This document shows positions 44,218-53,519 of a DNA stretch of 64,000 bases, piece after piece. Every line of letters starts with the position of its first letter. Positions within the stretch are counted from its first letter, which is position 1. The translations under genes were made by a program, and so were the position numbers. The DNA comes from CAYGZL01 sp964354345 (GTDB lineage: Bacteria > Chloroflexota > Anaerolineae > Anaerolineales > UBA4823), in contig CAYGZL010000053.1 in NCBI GenBank assembly GCA_964354345.1, forward strand, positions 14,598 to 78,597, written 5' to 3'. Below the pieces are notes generated by a model, which was not told the origin of the DNA, did no database searches, and saw only the letters and a program-made list of their open reading frames with translations.

Positions 44218-46251
44218 ATGGCTACAAAAGGGAAACGCAGCAACGAGGAGCGAACGTCAGATCCAGCTGCTCAACAAATGTTAATTCGGGCGGATGAGTT
44301 AGGGATCGGGACCGCATTTAGCCGGGCAGAGGATATGGCGCCGTGCAATATCGGTGGGGCGGGGATGTGCTGTAAGATATGTGGTATGGGCCCCTGTCGA
44401 CTAACAAAAGATGGTCAAACCGGTGTGTGTGGGGCGACAATAGACACAATCCAGGCGCGCAATTTTATCCGGTCTATCGCGGCTGGATCCGCAGCCCACT
44501 CCGATCATGGACGCGACATGGCTTTCACTCTGAAAGCTGTCGCGAACGGCGAAACGGAGGGATATCGCATCAAGGATGTCGCCAAGCTAAGAGTTGTGGC
44601 TTCTCGTTATGGCATACCGATCGAGAAACGATCGCCTGAAGAAATTGCTAATGATCTGGCTGATTTATATATTGCCCAGTTTGGTCAACAACGGGGTGAG
44701 CTGGCGCCAATTACTCGGGCACCGAAGAAGCGCCAACAGGTGTGGCATGATACCAATGTCACACCACGTGGGATTGATCGGGAAGTAGTTGAGGCATTAC
44801 ACCGCACGCATATGGGCGATGATCAGGAACCGACTCACATTTTACAACATGCTATTCGGACGTCGCTGGCGGATGGATGGGGCGGGAGCATGATCGCCAC
44901 GGACATCTCGGATATTTTATTCGGTACGCCAGCGCCTATCCTTGGTCAGGCCAACCTGGGAGTGCTGAGGAATGATATGGTGAATGTGATTGTCCATGGG
45001 CATGAACCTACTTTGAGCCAGATGATCGTGGCGGCCTCACAAGATCCAGAAATTATTGAATATGCAAAAGCGGCTGGCGCAAAGGGTGTGAACCTTGCGG
45101 GTATCTGCTGTACGGCGAATGAGATCCTGATGCGTCAAGGCATCCCGGCGGCAGGTAACTTCTTGCACCAAGAGCTGGCAATTTTAACCGGTGCAGTAGA
45201 AGCCATGGTAGTCGATGTCCAGTGTGTGATGCAGGCGTTGGTGGACCTGGCAGCTAATTTCCACACCCAGGTAATTACGACATCACCGAAAGTACGCATC
45301 AAAGGCGCTGTGCATATCGAGTTCGATGAGCACCATGCGTTAACAATTGCCAAGCATATTCTGAAGACGGCCATTGATAACTATCAAAACCGGGGTGAAA
45401 CCCATATTCCCCAAATAAAGTCAGAATTGATCCCCGGTTTTTCGCATGAATATATCAATTATATGCTCGGTGGGTCTTATCGGGCTTCTTTTCGACCCTT
45501 AAATGACGCCATTATGTCCGGACGAATCCGGGGGGTAGCGGCGATTGTAGGCTGCAACAATCCACGGAGTAAACAAGATTACCTGCACACCTACGTAACC
45601 CAGGAATTGTTGAAAAATGATGTCCTGATTGTGGAGACTGGTTGCGGCGCGATCGCGGCAGCCAAGTTAGGTCTACTGTTAGGTGAAGCAGGGTTGGATA
45701 AAGTAGGTCCCGGTCTGCGCGAGGTGTGCGAAACTGTAGGTATTCCACCTGTACTACACATGGGCTCTTGCGTAGATAATACCCGCATTTTGACCGTTTT
45801 AACGCAAATGGTCGAAGAAGGTGGGTTAGGGGATGACATTGACCAGGTGCCGGCTGTGGGTCTGGCGCCTGAGTGGATGAGTGAAAAAGCGTTATCCATC
45901 GGCGCCTATTGTGTGGCTTCCGGAGCGTATGTGATCTTTGGTGGGGCTTCACCCATCAGTGGTATGCCGGACCGGGTGGCTGATTCAGATATCGTATTAA
46001 ACTATATCAGCGAAGGGTGGGAGAAGTTGTATGGTGGTAAGATGGAATTTATCGCTGATCCGGACGAAATGATCCGCCGCTCCCTGGCGCACATTGATAA
46101 AAAGCGCGCTGCCTTGGGCTTACCCGTTTACGATCCACAGAAGTGGGGTCGCAGCGGTGATAAACGCATGCTTGAATTGGAAGCGCTACCTCTGGCTGAG
46201 CGACAGGCGGCGCTGTATGGCCAACCAGTGTTGAATGGTACATCCGGTTAG
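44218..46251 (+). CDS. acsA: Anaerobic carbon monoxide dehydrogenase catalytic subunit
   Basis: A 677-residue Ni-Fe CO dehydrogenase (CooS/AcsA) that reduces CO2 to CO with ferredoxin electrons. N-terminal cysteines in APCNIGGAGMCCKICGMGPC and GVCGAT bind the B and D clusters. C-cluster ligands are visible as VHGHEP (259-264), GICCTANE (Cys297/298), DVQCVM, GCNNPR, TGCGAIA and GSCVDNTR, so the Ni-Fe4-S4 site appears complete. It is followed at 21 bases by the acetyl-CoA synthase gene, so it works in the bifunctional CODH/ACS, not in a CO-oxidising hydrogenase system. No cooC gene is seen nearby. Confidence 0.97.
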   Translation: MATKGKRSNEERTSDPAAQQMLIRADELGIGTAFSRAEDMAPCNIGGAGMCCKICGMGPCRLTKDGQTGVCGATIDTIQARNFIRSIAAGSAAHSDHGRDMAFTLKAVANGETEGYRIKDVAKLRVVASRYGIPIEKRSPEEIANDLADLYIAQFGQQRGELAPITRAPKKRQQVWHDTNVTPRGIDREVVEALHRTHMGDDQEPTHILQHAIRTSLADGWGGSMIATDISDILFGTPAPILGQANLGVLRNDMVNVIVHGHEPTLSQMIVAASQDPEIIEYAKAAGAKGVNLAGICCTANEILMRQGIPAAGNFLHQELAILTGAVEAMVVDVQCVMQALVDLAANFHTQVITTSPKVRIKGAVHIEFDEHHALTIAKHILKTAIDNYQNRGETHIPQIKSELIPGFSHEYINYMLGGSYRASFRPLNDAIMSGRIRGVAAIVGCNNPRSKQDYLHTYVTQELLKNDVLIVETGCGAIAAAKLGLLLGEAGLDKVGPGLREVCETVGIPPVLHMGSCVDNTRILTVLTQMVEEGGLGDDIDQVPAVGLAPEWMSEKALSIGAYCVASGAYVIFGGASPISGMPDRVADSDIVLNYISEGWEKLYGGKMEFIADPDEMIRRSLAHIDKKRAALGLPVYDPQKWGRSGDKRMLELEALPLAERQAALYGQPVLNGTSG

Positions 46252-46272
46252 CCGGGGAAGGAAGATCGATCT

Positions 46273-48561
46273 ATGTCACGCTACATTGCAACCCGCGCCA
46301 TACGTGGTGCCAATGCGCTAGTCACCGAAGCAGAGCTGATGCTCCAACGTGCGATCAAGGAGAAAGGTCCGGATACCCCGGTCGCCTTCCCAAATACGGC
46401 TTATTATCTACCATTGATCCTGGGTATGACGGGACAATTGGTTGAAAACTTAGGTCAGTTACGTCCGATATTACACCATGCGCGCGAACTACTCCATCCG
46501 GTTCCATCCATGTCTCACTGGACGCCCTATTTAGGGGAGACATTAGATAGCGGGATGGCTACTCTGCTTGCAGCAGAAGCGATTGAAGCGATCCGTTTTA
46601 TCTATCGTTTACAGCCGGAACCCATGGAAGGGTTTCACCTGGCAGGAGGTACTTCATTCACCAGTCCAGATGGTAACGGGGGAGGGGATGGCAAGACCGG
46701 ACATCTCAATGGACCGATTGATGATATTCAATTGCGCTCCTGGGGAATCCAACTTGTTGATGGACGCATGCCAGGCTTCGCAGCCATCGTTGGCTGTGCT
46801 AAATCGAACGAGGTAGCGGTTAGAATCGTCCGTGAATTACAGAAAAGGAACATCTTGTGCTTCCTATCTGGTAATGTAAATGGACGTTCAATTATCCACC
46901 AATTAACAGAAGAAGGCGTCGAGCTAGGCTATGACACCTACACTGTTCCATTCGGTACAGATACGATCAGTGCAATCTACGCCTTGGGTTTCGCAACTCG
47001 TTCTGCATTGACCTTTGGTGGTTTGAAAGGCGGACAGGCGCGCGAAATATTGTTATACAACCGGGAACGTGTCTTCGCGTTTGTCCTAGCCCTGGGTGAA
47101 GTGGATGATTTGAAATATGCTGCAGCAGCCGGGGCGATCAACTTTGGTTTTCCAGTGATCGCAGATACAGTCATTCCAGAAATTTTACCCACCGGTGTGA
47201 CTAAGTATGAACATGTGGTCAGTATGCCTTTCAATGAAATTGATGGCAAGGATGACTTGGAGCGGGCCGAGCGTTTGGTGCAAAAATGCATCGAGGTGCG
47301 CGGTGTCAAAGTAAAAATGGCTGACGTACCGGTGCCCGTTCCTTATGGATCTGCCTTTGAGGGTGAAGTCGTCCGTAAGAACGACATGCGAATTGAGTTT
47401 GGCGGTAAATACTCGCGCTGTTTCGAATACTTACTCAGCTCGCCTCTGGATAACCTGGTTGATGGTAAAGTTATTGTTGTTGGACCGGACTTTGAGCAAG
47501 TTCCATCGCAAGGACATATGGATATGGGGATTGTGGTCGAAGTAGCTGGCCGGCAGATGCAAGAAGATTTTGAACCTGTCCTTGAAAGGCAAATCCATTA
47601 TTTCATCAACGGAGCGTCGGGCATCCAGCATATCGGGCAGCGAGATATCGCCTGGATTCGTATCTCGAATGGCGCGGCTGAAAAAGGTTTTAATCTGGAA
47701 CACTTCGGTAAGATCTTGCATGCCCGTTTCCATTCAGATTTCGGAGCGATCGTTGATAAAGTTCAAGTCACGATTTACACCGATCCTGATATGCTACACG
47801 AGTGGCTGGCAAAGGCACGCGACGCCTATGCCCACCGCAACAGGCGTCTCGCCGATCTTACGGATGATAGAGTGGAGGAGTTCTATTCCTGCACCTTATG
47901 CCAGTCGTTTGCCCCGAACCATGTTTGTGTCGTCAGTCCTGAGCGGTTAGGCCTGTGCGGAGCATATAACTGGCTCGACTGCAAAGCGTCCTTCAATATT
48001 AATCCAACGGGTCCGAATCAACCGATAAAATTAGGTAGAGCGATAGACAATACGAAAGGTTACTGGACTGGCACGAACGATTATGCCAAGGTTGGTTCGC
48101 ACGGCCAACTTGAGACCGTGGCAATGTACTCTATCATGGAAAACCCGATGACGGCTTGTGGCTGTTTCGAGTGTATTGTGATGCTGATCCCAGAAGCCAA
48201 CGGTGTGATGGTTGTCAGTCGAGAAGATACCAGCATGACCCCCGCAGGTATGACATTCAGCACATTGGCGGGCATCGCTGGCGGTGGTTTACAAACACCC
48301 GGCGTGATGGGTGTTGGCAAGTATTATCTACTAAGCCCAAAGTTCATCTCGGCCGATGGGGGGTTCAAACGGGTTGTTTGGATGAGCAGTGTTCTCAAGC
48401 AGACAATGGCTGATGAATTACAGGCTGTTGCAATTCGAGAAGGTGATCCGGACATGATCGAACGGATTGCCGATGAGCGGCAAGTCACCAGTGTTGATGA
48501 GCTGCTGGCCTGGCTGGAGGAGCATAACCACCAGGCCCTGGTTATGGATGCGATGTTCTAA
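46273..48561 (+). CDS. acsB: Acetyl-CoA synthase, alpha subunit of CODH/ACS
   Basis: A 762-residue enzyme that joins CO, the methyl group from the corrinoid protein and CoA into acetyl-CoA. All six A-cluster cysteines are present at 540, 543, 552, 562, 629 and 631, each exactly 34 higher than in the Moorella enzyme (506, 509, 518, 528, 595, 597), seen in SCTLCQSFAPNHVC, RLGLCG and ACGCFEC. The N-terminal CODH-contact domain (about 1-310), absent from archaeal CdhC, is present, so it is the bacterial type. A CBS-domain gene follows after three bases. Confidence 0.97.
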   Translation: MSRYIATRAIRGANALVTEAELMLQRAIKEKGPDTPVAFPNTAYYLPLILGMTGQLVENLGQLRPILHHARELLHPVPSMSHWTPYLGETLDSGMATLLAAEAIEAIRFIYRLQPEPMEGFHLAGGTSFTSPDGNGGGDGKTGHLNGPIDDIQLRSWGIQLVDGRMPGFAAIVGCAKSNEVAVRIVRELQKRNILCFLSGNVNGRSIIHQLTEEGVELGYDTYTVPFGTDTISAIYALGFATRSALTFGGLKGGQAREILLYNRERVFAFVLALGEVDDLKYAAAAGAINFGFPVIADTVIPEILPTGVTKYEHVVSMPFNEIDGKDDLERAERLVQKCIEVRGVKVKMADVPVPVPYGSAFEGEVVRKNDMRIEFGGKYSRCFEYLLSSPLDNLVDGKVIVVGPDFEQVPSQGHMDMGIVVEVAGRQMQEDFEPVLERQIHYFINGASGIQHIGQRDIAWIRISNGAAEKGFNLEHFGKILHARFHSDFGAIVDKVQVTIYTDPDMLHEWLAKARDAYAHRNRRLADLTDDRVEEFYSCTLCQSFAPNHVCVVSPERLGLCGAYNWLDCKASFNINPTGPNQPIKLGRAIDNTKGYWTGTNDYAKVGSHGQLETVAMYSIMENPMTACGCFECIVMLIPEANGVMVVSREDTSMTPAGMTFSTLAGIAGGGLQTPGVMGVGKYYLLSPKFISADGGFKRVVWMSSVLKQTMADELQAVAIREGDPDMIERIADERQVTSVDELLAWLEEHNHQALVMDAMF

Positions 48562-48564
48562 ACC

Positions 48565-49092
48565 ATGGAACTACAACTCCGCCTGGTCAGAGACCTGATG
48601 AAGGTTGGCGTCCCGACCTGTCCACCAGATACGCCAATTCGGGAGATAGCACGAATATTTCATGAAAATAATCTCGAGGCAATCATCGTGCTTGATCCTG
48701 AGGAAGGCCACGCCTTGGGGGTGGTGAGTCAGGACGAGCTGGTCGGTGCATTATTGAACAGGGGTGGAAGTGTTGGGAGTGCAAATTTAACGGCAGCGGA
48801 CATAATGATCGAAGATATCCCCCAGCTTCCACCCGATATCCCGCTTGAAACTGCTGCGCAATGGATGCATGATCGGCATCTCCGGATGGTATTTTTGATG
48901 CACCACGCTGGTGGGATAGTCTATCCGGCTGCATACCTGTCTTACCAGCAACTCATCCGTTTGATCGGCGCACAGAGTCAGGAAGAGTTACGTGATTTGG
49001 GGATTGGAGCAGCAAGAAAAACACCCTTAGAAGCATTCAACCAAAGGAGAGAAGAAGCAAAACTTAAGCGAGTCAAGCATAGTAAACCATAA
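48565..49092 (+). CDS. CBS-domain pair protein
   Basis: A 175-residue protein consisting of two CBS domains (about 5-65 and 75-140) plus a charged C-terminal tail. The motif pattern VRDLMKVGVPTCPPDTPIREIARIF, then AIIVLDPEEGHALGVVSQDELVGALL and AADIMIEDIPQLPPDIPLETAAQWM (read in parts) is typical. CBS pairs bind adenosyl ligands (AMP, ATP, SAM). It begins three bases after acsB and precedes acsD, so an energy- or SAM-sensing role in the CODH/ACS complex is plausible but unproven. Confidence 0.88.
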   Translation: MELQLRLVRDLMKVGVPTCPPDTPIREIARIFHENNLEAIIVLDPEEGHALGVVSQDELVGALLNRGGSVGSANLTAADIMIEDIPQLPPDIPLETAAQWMHDRHLRMVFLMHHAGGIVYPAAYLSYQQLIRLIGAQSQEELRDLGIGAARKTPLEAFNQRREEAKLKRVKHSKP

Positions 49093-49139
49093 AGACAATT
49101 AATAACATTCATCCACCGAATATTTTCATTGGAGGCACT

Positions 49140-50102
49140 ATGCCGATCGAATTGCCGAAAGATAAATGGCCTGGTAGTGTCCGAGAGGTGACGCTCGGAG
49201 CCAGTCCTGCTGAAGGCGGTACTCGTACCAACACCGTCACAATCGGCGGTGAAAAAACACTGCCGTTTTTACATTTTGAAAACCCCACCCCCCATGCTCC
49301 TGTCATTGCCCTGGAGATAAAGGATCGCCGACCCGAGGATTGGTCCTCGTTACTTGCGCAAGCCTGGGGTGAGGTGATGGACGACCCTGGAAAGTGGGCT
49401 AAAGCTGCGGAAGAGGCTGGTGCTGACATCATCCTTATCTCTTTGAGTTTGACTGAGGCGAGTGGCAAACCGACTACACCTGAAATATCAGTGAGTGCTG
49501 TACAGAAAGTTCTAACAGCGACGGGTTTACCGCTCATCGTTTTCGGTCCCGGTCAGGCTGAAGCAGATAACCATCTCCTCGTACCGGTCGCCGAAGCCAC
49601 TAAAGGAGAACGAATACTGTTGGGTGTGTGCGAGGAGAAAAATTACCGGACAATCGTTGCAACTGCACTCGCGAATGGTCACCTGGTAGATGCACGCACG
49701 CCAATGGATGTCAACCTGGCAAAACAACTCAATATCTTAATCAGTGATATGGGCATGCCGATGGATCGCATCATTATGGACCCGGGCACTGGAGCGGTCG
49801 GGTATGGGATTGAGTATGGATTTTCTGTGATAGAGCGGCTACGCCTGGCTGCGTTACAAGGCGATACGATGACCCAACAGCCGATGTTAGTCACGCCCAG
49901 TGTTGAAGCGTGGAAAACGAAAGAGTCTAAGGTGGGTGAAGGAGTGCCGGCCAGTTGGGGCGATTGGCTCGAACGCGCAATAAACTGGGAAGTGCTGACC
50001 GCGATGACTCTCCTGGTGGCAGGCGCGGATATCATTGTCCTGCGCCACCCGGAAAGCGTAAAGCGGATAAAAGCTTCGATCAGCGAATTACTGGCAGCAT
50101 AA
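49140..50102 (+). CDS. acsD: Corrinoid iron-sulfur protein small subunit (ACDS delta)
   Basis: A 320-residue TIM-barrel subunit that, with AcsC, carries the methyl group on a corrinoid to acetyl-CoA synthase. Typical blocks are PKDKWPGSVREVTLGA, PVIALEIKDRRPEDW, ADIILISLSLTEAS, IIMDPGTGAVGYGIEY and the final ADIIVLRHPESVKRI. It starts at an ATG after ggaggcact and lies 41 bases before acsC. Length is normal for the bacterial small subunit. No cofactor ligands beyond the barrel are expected, since the Fe-S cluster is on AcsC. Confidence 0.95.
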   Translation: MPIELPKDKWPGSVREVTLGASPAEGGTRTNTVTIGGEKTLPFLHFENPTPHAPVIALEIKDRRPEDWSSLLAQAWGEVMDDPGKWAKAAEEAGADIILISLSLTEASGKPTTPEISVSAVQKVLTATGLPLIVFGPGQAEADNHLLVPVAEATKGERILLGVCEEKNYRTIVATALANGHLVDARTPMDVNLAKQLNILISDMGMPMDRIIMDPGTGAVGYGIEYGFSVIERLRLAALQGDTMTQQPMLVTPSVEAWKTKESKVGEGVPASWGDWLERAINWEVLTAMTLLVAGADIIVLRHPESVKRIKASISELLAA

Positions 50103-50143
50103 ACAGCGTAGAACAGTCTTTCCGTATGAAAAAAAGGTGAGTT

Positions 50144-51463
50144 ATGGCACTTTCGGGTATTCAAATCTATAAATTACTACCGCAAACCAACTGTAAAGAG
50201 TGCGGTTTTCCGACCTGCCTGGCGTTTGCGATGAAACTCGCCGCCAAACAGGTGGAATTATCAACTTGCCCTTATGTGAGTGAAGCGTCGAAAGCGCAAT
50301 TGGCTGAGTCAGCGGCGCCTCCCATCCGGTTGGTGAGTATAAAAGCTAACGGTAATGAAATTAAGGCCGGCAACGAAGTCGTGCTCTTTCGGCACGAGAA
50401 GACTTTTTACAACCGACCGGGTCTCTTCGTCAAGGTGAATGGGAATCAACCTGTATCGACAATAATGAAGCAGGTCAGCGAAATTGAGGATTATGCCGCG
50501 AATTATGTCGGTATTCTGCTGTCTGTGGATGGCATAGCAGTAGATGGATCGGGATGTAGCGCGGAACAGTACGCCGGGGCTGTTAGAACGGTTCGACAGG
50601 TAAGCCATAAGCCAATAATTATAGTTACTACGGATCCGGTTGTGGCTGGAGCAGGTTTACAGGGATTGCCTGGAGAGAAACCGCTGTTATGGGCAGCGAA
50701 TGCAGGGAACTGGGAAAAGATGACCGACCTGGCAAAACAGCATCCTGCTGCGTTGACAGTTACTGCTGATTCGCTGGATGAATTGGTGGATTTCATTGAA
50801 AAGATAAAAAACAAGGGCGTTGAAGATCTTGTAATTGATCCTGCGGGTAGTTCACTGGGAAACAACCTGGTTGCGAATACGCTGATCCGGCGTCTGGCAT
50901 TAAAGAAGAATTTCCGCGCAGTGGGTTTTCCAACAATATTATTTGCGCAGAGTGGTGAAACTGCTGCTCAGGGGATTGCGAAATACACTGGATTTATCGT
51001 GCTGGATACCTTTTCGCCCGCGCTAATCTATCCTTTGCTGGTGCTACGCCAAAATATATATACAGATCCACAGAAGCCAATCCAGGTTCTACCGGGTTTA
51101 TATGAGATTAACAACCCGGGACTGGAAAGCCCGGTATTGGTGACAACCAATTTCTCTATCACTTACTTCGCAGTAGCCAACGAAGTTGAAGGTTCGGGTT
51201 TGCCAGCCTGGCTGGTTGTAACCGATGCTGAAGGAATGAGTGTATTAACCGCGTGGGCTGCCGGTAAATTCGACGCAGAGCGCATAGCCAAGGCGATCAA
51301 AGCTTTCAATGTAGCGGATAAAGTCAGCCGGAAACGTGTGGTAATCCCAGGGCATGTGGCAGTATTATCGGGTGAGTTGGAGGCAGAATTGCCAGGCTGG
51401 GAGATACGGGTTGGTCCACGTGAGGCATTGGATATTCCGAAATTCTTGAAACAGGCTTTGTGA
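50144..51463 (+). CDS. acsC: Corrinoid iron-sulfur protein large subunit (ACDS gamma)
   Basis: A 439-residue subunit. The N-terminal 4Fe-4S motif is Cys17, Cys20, Cys25 and Cys42 (NCKECGFPTC and STC), which donates electrons to reactivate cobalt. A TIM barrel (about 95-310) and a C-terminal corrinoid-binding domain (about 325-439, with TNFSITYFAVANEVEG) follow. It accepts the methyl group from AcsE and passes it to AcsB. Its stop overlaps the GTG of the RACo-like activator gene, as expected for its reductive activase. Confidence 0.95.
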   Translation: MALSGIQIYKLLPQTNCKECGFPTCLAFAMKLAAKQVELSTCPYVSEASKAQLAESAAPPIRLVSIKANGNEIKAGNEVVLFRHEKTFYNRPGLFVKVNGNQPVSTIMKQVSEIEDYAANYVGILLSVDGIAVDGSGCSAEQYAGAVRTVRQVSHKPIIIVTTDPVVAGAGLQGLPGEKPLLWAANAGNWEKMTDLAKQHPAALTVTADSLDELVDFIEKIKNKGVEDLVIDPAGSSLGNNLVANTLIRRLALKKNFRAVGFPTILFAQSGETAAQGIAKYTGFIVLDTFSPALIYPLLVLRQNIYTDPQKPIQVLPGLYEINNPGLESPVLVTTNFSITYFAVANEVEGSGLPAWLVVTDAEGMSVLTAWAAGKFDAERIAKAIKAFNVADKVSRKRVVIPGHVAVLSGELEAELPGWEIRVGPREALDIPKFLKQAL

Positions 51464-53496
51464 TTGAGCATACCGTTGTTTTAGAAATTGCGCCGGAAAG
51501 CAGGCGAGGTGGTTCATCGGGAATAATGACCGATGAATATGAAGACGCCGCGCCGATATCAACAACACAAGAAGAACATGTTACCAGAACTGTAAAAGTT
51601 CCGACTGGTACTCTCCTATCAGAAGCGGCTCGTCTGGCGGACATTGACCTGGTGCAACCCTGTGGGGGGCAGGGTCGCTGTGGACGTTGCGCTGTCCAGG
51701 TTCTATCGGGGAGTATCCGAAGGCGGAGTACGTTACGGCTATCTGCGGAGGATGTTGAACAGGGTTATGCACTGGCCTGTCAAACTGTTGTTGAAGGCGA
51801 TGCGGTGGTGCGGATTCCCCTTCAGGAGCGTATCGAACGGCATCTGACCTCTGACCGGACAGTAGCTGAAGTCAGCGTTCCCATTGGGTATGATTTCGAC
51901 CGTAGACAGACGATCCGTCGAGTGCACCTGTCCTTAACTCCTCCCACCATTGATGACCAGACCGATGACTTGAGCCGGTTAAGCAACGCGCTGCGAATGC
52001 AATCTGGATTTTCAAATGTTGTCGTTTCGCTTCAAAAACTCAAATCCATCGGTGCAATATTGCGGGCAGCAAATTGGCAAGTCACTGCGATCCTGGATGT
52101 TCAGGATGTTCAAGGAGGCTCTTTCCTGCAAGAACCACTGATTGACCTTCTCCCCGGATTTGTCGCTGAGGATGAACCGCTGTGGGGCATGGCAGTTGAT
52201 ATCGGTACAACAACTGTTACTGTCTGGTTGGTAAACCTGGTAAATGGTAAAGTCAGGGCACAGGCATCAGATTACAACGGGCAGATTGCCCGAGGCGAGG
52301 ATGTCATCTCACGCATCGTCTATTCAGGGAAAGAAGATGGTGCAGAGGAGTTGCGTAACCTTGTGTTGGAGACAATCAATCGATTGCTCGAAACAGCCTG
52401 CAAGCGGGTGGTGGGTGATTCGGTCGCGCCAGGTGATGTAGTGAAAGCCACGATTGCTGGAAACAGCACCATGATTCACCTGTTGTTGGGTATCCCTGCC
52501 ACAAGCATCCGGCTTTCACCTTTTATCACCGCAGTCAACGCAGTACCTCTGTTCAATGCCAGATCGGTAGGGCTAAATATTAATCCAGAAGCAGTGATAG
52601 ATTGCCTGCCGGGTGTAGCCAGCTATGTTGGTGCAGATATCTCAGCTGGTGTATTTTCTTCAGGTATGGATAGCTCTGCTCAACTGACACTGTTTATGGA
52701 TGTGGGCACAAATGGTGAAATCGTGTTGGGTTCTCAAGAATGGTTGGTGACTTGCGCTTGTTCGGCTGGACCCGCTTTTGAGGGTGCGGGTGTGGTAAAT
52801 GGTATGCGTGCGACGCGTGGGGCGATCGAGGAAGTTTGGATCAACAGTCAGACTTACGAACCGACCTATCGGGTAATCGGTGGGAGAAAACCGCGCGGAA
52901 TATGTGGCAGTGGGTTAATCTCGCTCCTGGCTGAAATGTTCATGACGGCGGTGGTGGATAAAGCGGGACATCTGAATACTCACCTGAATACACCACGTGT
53001 ACGAGAGGGTGAACACGGTTTGGAATACGTAGTAACCTGGGAGAAGGAGAGTGAAGCAGGCCAGGATATAGCCATCACTGAAATTGATATTGATAATTTA
53101 ATCCGTGCCAAAGGGGCAATCTATGCTGGTTACAGCGTACTGGCTGACAGCGTTGGAGTACCGCTCGAGATGATTGAACAAATGTTAATCGGCGGTTCCT
53201 TCGGGAAATATATCAATGTGGAAAAAGCGATTCAGATTGGTTTGTTACCGGATATCCCGTGGGAGCGGTTTCAATTCCTGGGGAATACCTCAGTAAAAGG
53301 TGCTTATCTGGCATTGTTGGACCGGGATTCTCGCGAACGGATCCGAGATATCGCTTCCCGGATGACATATATTGAATTATCTGCAGACAACTCGTTCTAT
53401 GAAGCCTTTATGTCGGCTTTGTTTTTACCCCATACAGATATCAGCCGGTTTCCCAGCGTGGCAAAAGATCTGGAAAACCGGATCGACGCAAGCTAA
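51460..53496 (+). CDS. Reductive activator of the corrinoid iron-sulfur protein (RACo-like)
   Basis: A 678-residue protein with an unusual acidic N-terminal extension (about 1-40), a 2Fe-2S ferredoxin (Cys68, Cys74, Cys77 and Cys107), a linker and middle domain (about 125-240) and the ASKHA ATPase region (from about 241, MAVDIGTTTVTVW; later FMDVGTNGEIVLG and MLIGGSFGKYINV). This is the full RACo plan. It should use ATP and reduced ferredoxin to return inactive Co(II) CoFeSP to Co(I). Its GTG overlaps the acsC stop, strongly supporting AcsCD as the client. Confidence 0.92.
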   Translation: MIEHTVVLEIAPESRRGGSSGIMTDEYEDAAPISTTQEEHVTRTVKVPTGTLLSEAARLADIDLVQPCGGQGRCGRCAVQVLSGSIRRRSTLRLSAEDVEQGYALACQTVVEGDAVVRIPLQERIERHLTSDRTVAEVSVPIGYDFDRRQTIRRVHLSLTPPTIDDQTDDLSRLSNALRMQSGFSNVVVSLQKLKSIGAILRAANWQVTAILDVQDVQGGSFLQEPLIDLLPGFVAEDEPLWGMAVDIGTTTVTVWLVNLVNGKVRAQASDYNGQIARGEDVISRIVYSGKEDGAEELRNLVLETINRLLETACKRVVGDSVAPGDVVKATIAGNSTMIHLLLGIPATSIRLSPFITAVNAVPLFNARSVGLNINPEAVIDCLPGVASYVGADISAGVFSSGMDSSAQLTLFMDVGTNGEIVLGSQEWLVTCACSAGPAFEGAGVVNGMRATRGAIEEVWINSQTYEPTYRVIGGRKPRGICGSGLISLLAEMFMTAVVDKAGHLNTHLNTPRVREGEHGLEYVVTWEKESEAGQDIAITEIDIDNLIRAKGAIYAGYSVLADSVGVPLEMIEQMLIGGSFGKYINVEKAIQIGLLPDIPWERFQFLGNTSVKGAYLALLDRDSRERIRDIASRMTYIELSADNSFYEAFMSALFLPHTDISRFPSVAKDLENRIDAS

Positions 53497-53519
53497 TTAA
53501 TGAAGAAAGGATTGTGGCT

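Noticed and set aside
44218..46251. CO-oxidising CODH linked to an energy-converting hydrogenase
   Set aside because: No hydrogenase or CooF gene is nearby and the gene is joined to acsB, acsD and acsC, so it belongs to the CODH/ACS complex.
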